A stretch of DNA of 64,000 nucleotides, taken from Mangifera indica. Taxonomy: Eukaryota; Streptophyta; Magnoliopsida; Sapindales; Anacardiaceae. The stretch covers positions 8,242,988 through 8,306,987 of the forward strand of contig NC_058140.1 in the NCBI RefSeq assembly GCF_011075055.1, in the 5' to 3' direction. The notes beneath the pieces were generated by a model. That model was not told the DNA's origin and made no database searches. It saw only the letters and a program-made list of their open reading frames with translations. Both the position numbers and the translations under genes were made by a program. Below, one piece after another: positions 41,521 through 53,560 of the stretch (position 1 is the first letter of the stretch; every line of letters begins with the position of its first letter).

Positions 41521-43990
41521 TCTTTTAGTCTTCGAGCCTAGAATATCCATCATGAATTTTTCCAAATAATTCTTTCGAAGAAAGCTTTGGAATCACTTAT
41601 TCATTTGGGCTTACTAATGTGTCATTATAACTAGTAGACGAGCTAATTGCAATTTGTGGATTAGTCTCAGGTTCTAGTGAAATGAGTTTTTCATCATCGA
41701 TGAATAAATTAGAAGGCTCTTGTAAATTTTTTATTCTATTCATAAAAATTTTTAATCAATGTAGAGTAGAGACCTCTTCTTCTTGTCTTGATGAATAGTC
41801 TTCATCAGTTGAAGACTCTTCCTTTGATTCTCCAAAGTATTTTGAGATCAATTCATAAATTGATTAGTCATCTGAGCTTACCTCGTATCCTAATACAAAC
41901 TCATATTCCAAAGTTCTAGTGCTAACATCTATACAGGCTCATATCTCTTTGCTTTTCTTTCCTTTGCTGTTAGGAGAGTCTTCCTTGTCTTTCTCATAAA
42001 TCTACCATGGTTAAGAAGGTTAGATTTATTATAGATAGATTTTTTCCTCATAGTTTGAAAGTGCTTAGGTATTAACTTATCTTTTTTAAAAAAATTATTC
42101 TTTTTCCTATGAGTTTTTTTTACTTTGAAATTTATTCGGTTTGGTTTTACTACAACCGTATTATCTTAGGAGTCTTTCAAAGTTGTAATAGTAAGCATCA
42201 TCGAAATTAAGCTTTTTAGCTTCTTTATCAAGCTTACCATTGAGACACCTTGTTCTTACGAGTTGTCTTACTGCTTCTATTCTACCTCCTAAGGAATCAA
42301 CTATTTGATTTTTTTCCAAGAGTAGTTTGAAGGTCTTGTTAACGCTTTATCCCACCCGTTGGCTAACTTTGTGAAAAAGGTGTTTTTCATAACCTCTTGC
42401 GTTCTTCCGGGTAATTGACAAAAATATCATTTGTATTTACAAACGAAATTTTCAAACAAACACATGTCGTAAAGTTGAAGCTTAGTTAATGCTTCTAAAA
42501 TAACTACCTTTACTAAGCTTTTACTAGATATTGTAGTACCTGTAAATTCCCTAGAGTGCATATCTTTAAAAAGAGCGAAAATTCCTTCTCTGCTTTTCAA
42601 GTATCTCATCGTATCCAAAATTCCAATATTAGCTTCTAGGTTTATCCAGAAGCTTCCTACAACTCTTTGCAGTGTAGACTGTAGGAAACAATAGGTCTGT
42701 CCTTGGTCAAAAGATTTGTTTTGCATATAAACCCAGTTTACAGTTTCCTAATTTGAGATAACATCAGATACATTACTGATACAATCTATATCGAGAAAAC
42801 TCCTGCTAGACGGTATTTCCACCAATCTTAGTATAGGTCTAGACATAAATTCGGACTTTATCTTTGTAGGATAATTTGTATGATCATATTTAGGCTTTGA
42901 GATTTCTTGTAGAAATCATTCAAAAGATGCAAAGAATTTTTCATTCCTTTTAAAAGATTATCTTTAACCTCAACTTCCCTGAGATTTTGAGATCAGATTC
43001 TTTAGATCTTTTATTTTTGGTCTTAGAGATATCTTTTCAAAAGTTTTTCCCTTTTCGACATTTTTCTTTTATTTCTTAAGTTCCTTTTCGTAATAGTTGC
43101 TGATTTTATTAGCATCCGAGATAGTTATATCCAAAAGTTCTTCTTCTACCTTCTATTTTATTTATTCTTTAGAAATAAAATATTCTTCCTTTATTACATT
43201 TAAATACAACTTTTCAGCTTTGTCCCAATCTCCTTGGGACTCATGAACTACAAAATTTGCATATCTTGGTGGAAGACTAGGATATTTATTTTGTAGGCTA
43301 GCAATGAATTACTTAAGCGTTCGTCTACCATGTTTTTCCTTAGTCAAGAGATATAACACGTGATGTTGATGGTTCTTTAGGATTTTGAGATTCTTTGTAC
43401 CAATATCCTATGACAGTTTCAGCTTTATCCAACCATTTATTTTGAAATTCTAACTCGTAAGTTTCAATGGTTGTAATCCGTGTTGGTATAAATCGGAGTA
43501 TCCGCATAACAACTTGTTGCAATGCTTTACGTACCGCATCAATCATTTTTTTGACTCCTAACTAGATAGTCTTTTCTAATAGTTGGACTCCTGTTGCAAA
43601 GATCAAGTACACACTGTTTGATATATTATTTAGTATATCTTTCAATCAAACATACTTGTTCTATATCATTATAGGTTAGTAACATAAGATAATTTCCTAT
43701 CTTTATGATAGTGTTAGAAAAGTCAAAATTATTGGTCAATCTTCCATATTTTACCTATTTAGTAAAACGGTAAGACTAGATTCTAGAGCTATTATTCTTT
43801 GTAAGTCAGAACTTATTTTAGAGATTGATTCCTCTATTTTAGTCAGTTCTTGACTTACTACAAATATACGATAAATTGTGTAATTTAGTTTCTTGTCTAG
43901 ATTTTCCACTTTTAGATTTAAATCCTCAAGTTTGTCTATAATAGTATTCAATAAACCAACAACAAGGTTATTCAAAATACTATTATCAGA
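41521..43990 (-). pseudogene. Viral coat-protein ORF, - strand copy
   Basis: From the ATG at 43973-43975 (MNNLVVGLLNTIIDKLEDLNLKVENLDKKLN, coiled-coil-like) through frames at 43546-43340 and 42726-42427 (LVKVVILEALTKLQLYDMCLFENFVCKY), then a Lys/Arg-rich stretch near 42120-42000 and an acidic stretch near 41870-41640. Core, basic nucleic-acid-binding segment and acidic tail in this order fit a caulimovirid coat protein. The expected CCHC zinc knuckle is not recognisable; only a decayed basic region stands in its place. Confidence 0.6.
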
Positions 43991-43999
43991 GTTCTAATG

Positions 44000-44815
44000 T
44001 CCACTGTAGCCAAGCATGGTGGAAATGAAAATAAATCTAAGAATAAAAATTAAGAAAATTAGTGATAGAGTCGACATAACTCTCTCAATTCCAAGAAACC
44101 TAGTTTCAAGGAATGTGTATTCACCAAGAAATTTGATTTATAAAAGAAAATAAGATGTAGGGCCTAGTGCACCGATGATTAATATAATGGAGAAAGAAAT
44201 ATTAGACAACTTGGATGCTTAAAGTCACATTTTGAGAAGCTTTTCTACAAGGAAGATAGTCGGATATAAATTTGTATAGATACCAGTATATAAAGAAGAA
44301 GATACTTTATCAATGTGAATGATAATGAATCATAAAGTTCATACAAAGATAGTCAGTTATAAATCTGTGCAGATACTAGAAGCAATGAAATGTATAATGC
44401 GATGATACTATTTTCCATAAAAAATATAAAAATAGCTAGAACATCCTATCATGAATACAATCACTAATGGAGGACAAATTGTGATTACGGAATTTTCCAG
44501 AATGTAATCATACTGTTAAAGAAGCAAAAGTTTGTCCTCAGAGAAATATTATTATTCGACTACCTTGAGGTAGACTTTATTATTGGAAACTCATTTATGC
44601 GAGGACAAGCAGAAGTAAGACCATTTATCCAAGATAATGACTACATTATTCTTAAAGGACATATTATTTCTACTCTAGTAAAGCCGAACATAGCTAAGAT
44701 TAGAAATGGTTTTAGACCTAAAAAGCTAAGACAAGAAACTGATCACATTGTATTCTTAATAAAGCTTCGAGAAAAATGGTGGATAATAGAAGTACTAAAC
44801 TACTTAATATAGATG
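44000..44815 (+). pseudogene. Viral fragment: end of movement ORF to protease, + strand
   Basis: Homologous to 45770-46640 and, inverted, to 40960-40080. Contains the protease-adjacent block MRGQAEVRPFIQDNDYIILKGHII (44597-44812). It starts head-to-head against the ORF1 end of the - block at about 43995, and at about 44815 jumps back to coat-protein C-terminal sequence, so it is an out-of-order duplicate. Confidence 0.72.
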
Positions 44816-46230
44816 TTAGCATTAGAACTTCGAAATATGAGATTGTATTAGGATATGAGGTAAACTTAGATGATGAATCAATTTATAAATTGATATCGGA
44901 ATACTTTAGAGAATCAAGGGAAGTGAAGACTATTCATTAGGATAGGAAAAAAAGGTCTCTACTCTAAGTTGGTTAAAAAATTTTTATGTATAGAATAAAA
45001 AATTTACAAGAGCCTTCTAATCTATTTACTGATGATGAGAGACTCATTTCATTGGAATTGAGACTAATCCACAATTAGTAATTAGCTCATCTACTAGTTA
45101 TGTTAAGCCCAAATGAATAGGTGATTCCAAAGTTTTCTCCAAGAGAAGTATTTGTAAAACTTTATGATGGATATTTCAGGCTCGAAGACTAGAAGATGTA
45201 TAGGAAAAACCTATTAGAGTAGCCTTAACCCAATCAAATGAAGGGAAAATCATTTTGTCAAATGATGAATGGTTACAAAAGCTATATGAACTTATGAAAT
45301 TAGTAAATAACAAGTATCACTATATACAACTAGGAGCTATACAAGTTTGTGTTCCGGGTTTATTTCGGGGAGGTATGAATGTTCTTGTCCAAGTTACACT
45401 CTTAGATAAGACATGAACCATTTTTCTAAAGCATTAGTTGGAAAATTTCATACTAACTTAGCTTTAGAAGACTCTTATAGGATAATTCGACCAAGATCTA
45501 TGGCCAGTCTAAACCCAAGCCTTAAGAGGATCATGGTACTATAAATTCATACTTATGGATTGAAAGATTTATTACAATCTAGTAACGGAATATTAATTCA
45601 ATATAGGATGATATATAGATTAGTGAATTCTGTTAATCCTATATCAATGCACTCTCAATCAAATATAAAATTTCATGGGCTAGGATCAAAGTCGATTATT
45701 CTAATAAATCCTATCATAGTCAATCCTAGACAGTTAACATGGCTAAAGAATTGGGTTTTAACCTTCACATCATAGCCAAGCATGGTGGAAGTAAAAATAA
45801 ACCTAGAATAAAAATTGAGAAAATTGGTGATAGGGTCGACATAACTCTCCCAATTCCAAGAAACTTAGTTTCAAGGAATGTATATTCACCAAGAAATTCA
45901 ATTTTTAAAAGAAGAAAAGATGTAAGACCTAGTGGACCAAGGATCAATATACTGAAGAAAGAAAGATTAGACAACTCGGATGCTGAAAATCACATTTCAA
46001 GGAACTTTTCTATAAAAAAGATAATCGAATATAAATATGTGCAGATACCAGTATATGAAGAAGAAGATACTTCATCAATGCGAATGATAATGAATCATAA
46101 GGTTCATTGTCATGCATTGGTACAATGCACAATAGATACTTATATCACCATGGAACTGGAATTTCCAAAATATGAACTCTATACTTTAGATATTCTGATA
46201 GATATAGAAGTGCTGAAATGTATAACGTGA
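44816..46230 (+). pseudogene. Viral coat-protein tail and movement protein, + strand copy
   Basis: Starts in the acidic tail of the coat protein (STSKYEIVLGYEVNLDD) and passes through the movement protein (ALVGKFHTNLALEDSY near 45435-45475) to the open C-terminal block 45739-46230 (MAKELGFNLHIIAKHGG...TLDILIDIEVLKCIT). Several stops and frame changes occur before 45739. Confidence 0.75.
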
Positions 46231-48194
46231 CAATGTTGTTTTCTACAAGAATTATAGAAACTACTAGAATAGTCTATCATGAATACAGTCACTGATAAAG
46301 GATAAATTATGATTACGAAATTTGTCCAAAACGTAGCCATACTATTAACTAGAAAAAAGGTTTATCCTAAGGAAAGTCTTATTATTAGAGTACCTTGAGG
46401 TCGACTTTATTATTAGAAACTCATTTTTGTGAGGAGAAACAGAAGTGAGACCATTTATCCAAGATAATGACTATTTATTTTTAGAGGACATATTATTCCT
46501 ATTCTAGCAAAACTTGAAATAGCTAAAATCAGAAATAGTTTTAGACCATTAGAACTAAGGCAAGAAACTGATCATATTGTATTCTCGATAAAGCCTTGAG
46601 AAAATTGATGGATAATAGAAGTTGAGTTAGAAGAAAATAGGAAAATGACTTGCAAAAGAATATTTCAAAGATTTTTGCAAGGTAGATTGAAAGAGGAAGA
46701 AAAATCCTCTAAAGCATACCTTAGAAAACAAGAAATCTCTGAAATGGTCGAAGGTCATGAATACTCTCCAAATCTACAAGAAATTAAAAGATTTAAAGAA
46801 GAGCTTTCTACTTGTTTTAATGAATTACCATTAAAATTGTGGGAAAGGAATTATATATTTGTAGAAATAAAATTAAAAAATCTAGACAATAAGGTCAAAA
46901 CATACTCTTGATGATACTCTCCTAATACGAAAGAGGAATTTAGGAAGCAAATCCCAGAATTACTACCTAAAGCTCTAATAAGGGAAAGTAATAGTCCTTA
47001 CTTTTCACTTGCTTTTATGGTAACATATAGAATAGAGTAGATTAAAGGAAAAACTAGGATGCTTATCGACTATAGGATTTTAAATGACAAAACTATAAAT
47101 GATGCGTATAAAATACCTAACAAATGCTTTATTAAATAAAGCTAGGTTTGCAAAAATCTTTTCTTGATTTGATTTAAAGTCAGAATTTTAGCATATCAAA
47201 ATGTCTGAGGTAAGTATACCTTTGACGATATTCACATGTCCAAAAGGACTATATGAATGGCTAGTTTTACCTTTTGGGTTAAAACAAGCGCCATCCATAT
47301 TCAAAAGGAAAATGGATAAGGTGTTCTTGACTTATTTGATTTTTGTGTCATTTACGTAGATGATGTACTAGTGTTTAGTAAAACTAGGAAAGATTATATA
47401 AAACATCTATAGTAAGTGACCAAAAGGTTCCTTGAAAATGAAATGATTATATCTGAAAGCAAAATAAAATGGTTCTAGATTGAGGTCAAATTCTTAGAAG
47501 TACACTTTAGGGAAAGAGGCATTCAACTCCAGGACCACATTTCAAAGAAATTGTTTAATTTCCTTGATATGTTAGAATCAAGACATATGTTATAACAATT
47601 TCTTGTACTAGCGAATCAGATGAGGGAGTATATCTCAAATCTAACTGAGGTTATAAACAGATTAACAAAGAAAGTAAGTTCAAAGGTATCATGGGAATGG
47701 ACTAATAAACATACTAATTGCATAATCCGAACTAAAGACTTGTCTAAAAACCTATAATACTTAACTCTACTTGAAGATGCAAATTCTATGATAATAGAAG
47801 TGATACTTTTGATTATTACTGGGAAGAAGTTCTTAAGGCCAAAGAAACTAATAATATTGAACAAATTGTTCAATATACATCAAGAAAATTTCAGCAACTG
47901 AAATAAACTATCCCACTCATGAGAAATAGGTTTTAGCTGCTAAAGAATATATTGACGGATTTTGATTATTCGTAATCAGTCAAAAGTTTACTTTAAAGAT
48001 GGATTTGAAGTATTTAATTTCGTTAGTGAAACTTCTTTTAAAGGATGACAAAACTAGATTAATTAGATGACAAATCTGATTTGCTGAATATAACATTAAG
48101 ATTGAATATATATCTAATCAATCTATTTTTTTGATAGACTTTTTATCTAGACCCTTACAGGAAAATGGATCAAAAGGAAACTAAAAGACACTTC
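46217..48194 (+). pseudogene. Viral protease-reverse transcriptase-RNase H ORF, + strand copy
   Basis: The first ATG overlaps the preceding stop by a few bases, as in the - copy. An open stretch at 46645-46911 (MTCKRIFQRFLQGRLKEEEK) leads into RT with [22 protein letters not shown] (about 47232-47297) and an intact YVDD (47353-47364); RNase H shows INYPTHEK and VLAAKEYIDGF near 47905-47960. Frame breaks and stops are scattered (for example between the palm motifs), so no protein is made. Better preserved at the active site than the - copy. Confidence 0.85.
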
Positions 48195-49810
48195 TCCTGT
48201 TCTAAATGCAGGTTAATGACCTATTTGAGGAGAAACTATCCAAACAGAAAAACGCAATCTTTGAAAATGCAGGAACAAAAGGAAGACCTTAAACGCTATT
48301 ATTAAACAGGTAATCATTGTGCTAAGAGAAAATACTATTTCTATGCAAGATACTAACACTATTATTTAGAAACAGGGAAAACTTGTAACACCACAAAGAT
48401 TAATATGTTCCAGATCCCCTCATTCACTAGAAAAGGAAAATTCTAATTGGAGAAACCTGAAGTATAAAAAAGTCAGCACAACCAACGTGGTGGATATACA
48501 AAAGCTGGCAGTGCAACAGAAAGTTAACTCTAATAAAAACTTTATATTAAATAGAGAAATTGAAATTAATTTAGACACTAATAAGAAGGAAAACTTTGAA
48601 AAGACTAGAGAAAAACTTGAAAAGGTTGAGACTACCTAGAGGTAGGGTAAAACTATTACAAAGCAGGAAAAGGAAAAGAAGAAGCTACAAAAGATGATAA
48701 GTATTATAGATAGCTTCGAATTTCCTGAAAACTTTAAGCTGACAGAAGCTAGTAAAACATTGTGGGATGACCTAAAAGTTCAGTGCTAAATAGCTATCAC
48801 AATAGGCTTCGGGTTCATACAACTTAATCAACTAATGCGAAAGTTAGCAAAAAGACTAGCTTGGCTTGAAGCCAATAAGGTATATTATGAAGAAGAATAA
48901 CTTGTGGGAAGATATATTCTTCAGAGATAGTTGCTTTTAAAAGTTAGGATATTTAGGGAGATGACAGATTTCAATATGTCTTATTTGAATCTAGTTACAA
49001 TAGAAACATTAATAGCCTATTGGTAAAAAGAAGAGGTAAATGATCTTCTAACAAGACTATTTGTTTTTACAAATGAAGCTATAGAATTATATATTCTTTG
49101 GATACTTTTTAGAAGAGGAAATATTGAACAACTCTTAAAATGAGGATGGATAGATGCAATGGAAATAGATATACAGGAAGCGATGATAGACCCTTATATA
49201 TCAGACGTAGTGAAATAAGCATTGTATGTTTTAGATAGAAAAATTCACACATTCACTTGTATTATCACTTCTTCTATCCAAGAAGATGATGATGTACAAC
49301 CTATAAAGATATAGGAGTTTGTTGTAGGAGAATCATGGTATGAATTAATTGTTTAAGAGGACGTCTAAATAAGACGATATAAACTATAATAAATAGTAAA
49401 AAACCTTGATAAAGAGGATTAGTATTGGTTAAGAATTCACATAAGTAAATTATTACAAGTCTAGTCCAAAATTGAAGAACTTTTGAGGAGGGATATTATA
49501 GTTTACAAGGATAAAGGAATTATATTAACCTTACCAAGTAAATACACAAGAGGTCGAAATACTCTATTAAAAAGGAATCGAGCTTAACTCCAAGAGATAG
49601 CTGGTGGATTTAAAATCTAGAATATCTCTCAATAAAGCTCGATGGAGACAACAAAGGAGACGTTTTAGCTTGTATTAACTTAGGAAGCTGAGGCTCAAGC
49701 AGAAATTGAGGCTAAACCTAAGTAGAAGCTCAGGCTAAAATCCTAACTGAGGAAGTAGAAAACAAAGATGCCTTTGAAATTTTTATGGACTCTATAGATA
49801 AAACTTAATA
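48195..49810 (+). pseudogene. Viral ORF downstream of RNase H, + strand copy
   Basis: Homologous to 32915-31195 on the - strand. Recognisable segments are SKTLWDDLKVQC near 48750 and MRKLAKRLAWLEANKVYYEE near 48836-48895. Ends with an Ala/Gln/Lys/Glu-rich tail (near 49680-49745). Many stops. Function not shown by sequence. Confidence 0.6.
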
Positions 49811-49849
49811 TTGTCTAAGGCCTAAAAGAGGAAAAAAGATTTGATAAAC

Positions 49850-50485
49850 CTTTAAATGATCGACACATAAGGCACGACGTGTATCCAATAAGCAGAATAT
49901 AAATGAAAGGATGAGATGTTGTCAACACTCAACGAATCAACATCTAAGATGCTGTCAACACTTAGATACTTTACTTCCATGAAATAAATATTATAAAGCA
50001 TGTGAGAGAAAAAGGCCCCAGTGTTGTTATAGAAAGTTTGTATATTTATTGTTTTGCGTTGGTCAACAGGCCATGTGTAAAGCTTTATATTTATCATTTT
50101 GCGTCGGTTGATGAGCCACATGTAAAGCCATTAATTATTAAGTCTATGGATTCAAAATTAATTAGAATTTAGAATAGTAATATTCTCCTTTCTATAAAAG
50201 GAAATAGTTAATTGTAATATGAGAGAGATAAATAAAAGAGGTTTTTGTTTAAGCTTGCAAAATTTGTTCTTTCAAAATATTCTGAAGAATCAAAAGCAAG
50301 GTACTTTTATATCTTTTCTAGTTATATTATGCTTCATGATTCATGCATATTATAACAATATAATTGTTTAATTTTCAATGAAATATATGCATGAGATATT
50401 GAAAATGATTAATTAAATTTTGATGAAAAACAATTCCTGCTTTAGTAAGTGTGATTTGTTTGTTTGTTTGTTAATGATCTTAATT
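49850..50485 (+). promoter_or_regulatory. Viral intergenic region: TATA box and poly(A) signal, + strand copy
   Basis: TATAAAA at 50193-50199 is followed by AATAAA at 50231-50236. The first half carries two related TTTGCGT(C/T)GGT-type units, matching 31190-30910 on the - strand. This is the best-preserved promoter-like region of the locus. Confidence 0.72.
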
Positions 50486-50498
50486 TGGTATCAGAACC
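50486..50498 (+). promoter_or_regulatory. Viral primer-binding site (Met tRNA), + strand copy
   Basis: TGGTATCAGAACC, in the expected position after the intergenic region. Viral homology ends about 15-20 bases beyond; a second TGGTATCAGAGCTCTGATAATAG occurs at 50718-50740, resembling the leader next to 43995. Confidence 0.8.
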
Positions 50499-50510
50499 AT
50501 GTTATGGTAT

Positions 50511-51075
50511 CATGAACCGTCGACTTGTATGAGAATAGGCATGACACCCACAAGAACTCTCACTTTTGAAAATTTTGTGAAGCGAAGTAGGACTCTCCGC
50601 CTGTGGTATGTTGCATACGCTCTTATGGAGTTGTGTTACGATCTTGATAGGTATCTTTGGTGCTTTCACAAAAGAGCGCATGAATGATAAACTACTCCTA
50701 AGGTTTGCCCAAAATGGTATCAGAGCTCTGATAATAGTATTTTAAGATGTCATTAGCTTTATAATCTTGACTAAAAAAAAAAAAAAGGTGCTTTTATTTC
50801 TAGCATAACGATAGCAACAAAGTTCTCATTCTTGTACATAATCATTGAATAAATATACAAGTTACAATATTTGACTATTTTTTATATTCATTTTATTATT
50901 ACCCTTAACTACTTGATGACAAGCCATAACTATTATGCGATGAGGTATGTCTATTGCCTCTGGTAGATATACGTAAAGATGATGTACTAAACATATAGGC
51001 TATACTTTGAAAATTAAATATAATATGTCTGGGTTATTGGTAAAGATTGCAATAATATTTATGAACTTCCTCTCC
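50511..51075. other. Boundary stretch after the viral block
   Basis: Holds a short leader-like fragment (50718-50740) and a poly-A run at about 50774-50786. No gene is recognised. Confidence 0.5.
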
Positions 51076-51079
51076 CTAT

Positions 51080-53560
51080 GATAGTTGTCTATTATGACTT
51101 GATAGTCCATTAGAGTCCATACTTGGTTTTGATACATGAAATCTATCTTGGATTTACAGATTTAAGTCACTTTACAAAGTTTGAATCCAATATAATGTCC
51201 TTATAGGTCCTAAGTTTGTTATCATAGATCACCAGTATGTCACCATGCTAAGTTATAAGAGACCTAAACCTTACAAGCTTGTATCATACACGATTTAACC
51301 TATGTAGTTGTTACATGTGTTGAGTTGGTTCACCTTGTTCTATTGTAGGTGGTATGACCTCTTCATGATAATTAACCATTTCATATGGCACATCTTTCTT
51401 GGCTACTATCAAAGGTTTCTTGTGGTATTAGAACTTCATCAAATTCTATCATCCTTCCACTAATCCTCTTGAGAATTAATTCTCTTTCTAAGAAGACACT
51501 AGATCGAGCAACAAATACCTTTTGTTCTTTATTGGTGGTAGAAACAATATCCTTTAGTTTCTTTAGGATACCCCGCAAAGATTCACCTTTTAGATTTGAA
51601 ACTCAAGTTGTTCAAGTCAAATTCTTGACATAAACTTCACTTCTCCAATTCTTCAAGTAATTTAGAATGGAATTTCACCTAGTCCACAACTCATAAGGAG
51701 TTTTATCCACAGACTTAGATGAGACTTGGTTGAGTTTCTAAAGCGTGGCCCTATATTGATAAGAATAGGTTTATGAAACTTATTATAGACCTTAGCATGT
51801 CCATTAAGGTCTTATTTCTCAGTTCAAATATACCATTATGTTAAGATGTATTACGAAAAGTTAGTAAGGACATTATCCTATTTTTCTTTAGGTTTTCTCT
51901 GAACTTAGTGCTTAAAAATTCACTTCTTTGATCACTTTGCAGGATTTTAATACTCTTAGATTGTTTGAATTTGTGTTTCATAAAAAATGCATAACCATAT
52001 CTACTGAAATGATTAGCAAATGTGATGAAGTAGGAGAGTCCATATTTGTCTTCCACTATCAAGGGCTGACACACATTACTATGAATGATGTGTAAAAATT
52101 CAATTGCTCTTTCATTATATTCAATGAAGGGTGACTTGGTTATTTTGTTGATAGAAATGATTCACATTCATCAAATAAGTAAAAAATCTTTGCAAAACTC
52201 TATCATGTTTAGAGTTTTGATATACTGGTTAGATTTATGTGACCAAGTCTACAATGCCTTGGGTATGTGGCATTTAGATCTTGATATTTAATCCTTTTAT
52301 CATTGATGTTGAGAACATCTTTATTTAAGTTTAAAACATATAAACTGTTATTTAGATGTGTAGTTCTATAGTGAATATTATTTAAGCTAATAGTCAAAAT
52401 ACCATTAGCAATCTAAAAAATAATATCCTTTTTTGTCCAAAACAGACATATAAATTATAATTCTAGAAAATATTGAAATATAATAATAATTATTCGGTTT
52501 TAATTTAAGTCTTATGGGAAAACTTAAAATAATAAATTTCAATAACTAAAGTAGCAATGTGTGCTCCATTCCCACTCATAGGTCCCACCTCTCTATTGGC
52601 ATGTAATATACTTTACCTTAGTTCTTGCATATCAACACAAATGTGAGAACCATAGATTATGTCTACAATCTAAGATGATGAAAGAGAGAAGTTAATCTTA
52701 ACCATATTTGTACATTAAGTTGAAGTAATTGACTTCTTCTTTTTACTTTTTGAGAGGGCCTTGTATTGTCAACTATAGTGATTAGACTTGCTATAAAAGA
52801 AGAATACAATATTTCATTTTCCTACACCAGAAGTGGGTTACAAAGTAGTAGAAGGTTGTTGTTGAGGTTTAGGCTTAGACTTAGGCTTGGCTTTGGCCTT
52901 ACCCTTGCTTGTATGTGTCTTCGTATCAACCAAAAACATACTTGTAGTTTTCTTTATGTCTTACTTTACTTTACATTTTGAAGCATATTTAGGAGCTTAG
53001 TAAAGATCTTTCTATCCTACTCATATTGTAGTTCATCATGAACTGTGAATACGATTTAGATAGGGACTACGAGACCAAGTCAATGGCCAAGTCATTGTCT
53101 ATTATGTTGCCCAAATATGCCAACCTATTAATGTAACAAGTCATCTTGATTACATAAGGTCCAACTTGAACTCCCTCAATCATCTTGCACCTGTTAAAGC
53201 CTTTGACTCCTTATATCTTTCTCTTCTCGAATGAGTAGCTAACATCTCTTACAAAGGAAGAAGGATAGATGACACATTCATCTCTTCATACATTTTTTTC
53301 AGCTTATAAGGTATCATTGAAGCTAGCATGAGGCTTTGGACATCAGCTAAGTTTTCAAGATACTTATTATAAGCATCATGTTGCTATTTAGTGACATTGA
53401 GAAACCAGGCTCAAAGGTATGACCCTTTTAAGGACATGTAGTTTTCTATTTGACATAATACAATCATGAGATTTATATACTAGTATAAGTAGTTACTATC
53501 ATCCAATCTATTGTCTTTTTCCAATATAAATCATACAAAAATGTTGGCATAGTGTTGGCT
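51080..53560 (-). pseudogene. Decayed Ty1/copia gag-pol (SIRE/Hopscotch-like linker)
   Basis: Reading the minus strand: Gag remnants with YNKYLENLADVQSLMLASMIPYKLKK near 53340; a basic/Leu-Ser repeat where the zinc-knuckle region should be (52960-52850); GAG-pre-integrase with RHCRLGHINLTSISKL (52250-52209); integrase core with YGLSYFITFANHFSRYGYAFFMKHK and LQSDQRSEFLS (52074-51841); linker with KVFVARSSVFLERELILKRISGR (51560-51480); and the first RT residues (MYQNQVWTLMD, near 51110). RT and RNase H are missing. Stops and frame changes throughout. Confidence 0.8.

Larger units (their letters stand above)
29990..50510. other. Endogenous caulimovirid (pararetrovirus) locus, rearranged, with inverted blocks
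   Basis: Viral segments on the - strand occupy 43990-38660 and 32915-29990 (split by a nested transposon). Homologous + strand segments occupy 44000-50510. Read in viral sense, the layout is: Met-tRNA primer site, short leader, ORF with coat-protein remnants, movement protein, then a slightly overlapping protease-RT-RNase H ORF, a downstream ORF, and an intergenic region with TATA box and AATAAA. Coat protein before movement protein, and a separate ORF after RNase H, resemble the Cavemovirus/Solendovirus layout more than Caulimovirus or Badnavirus; this placement is from memory. All frames carry stops, so no functional virus is encoded here. Confidence 0.85.
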
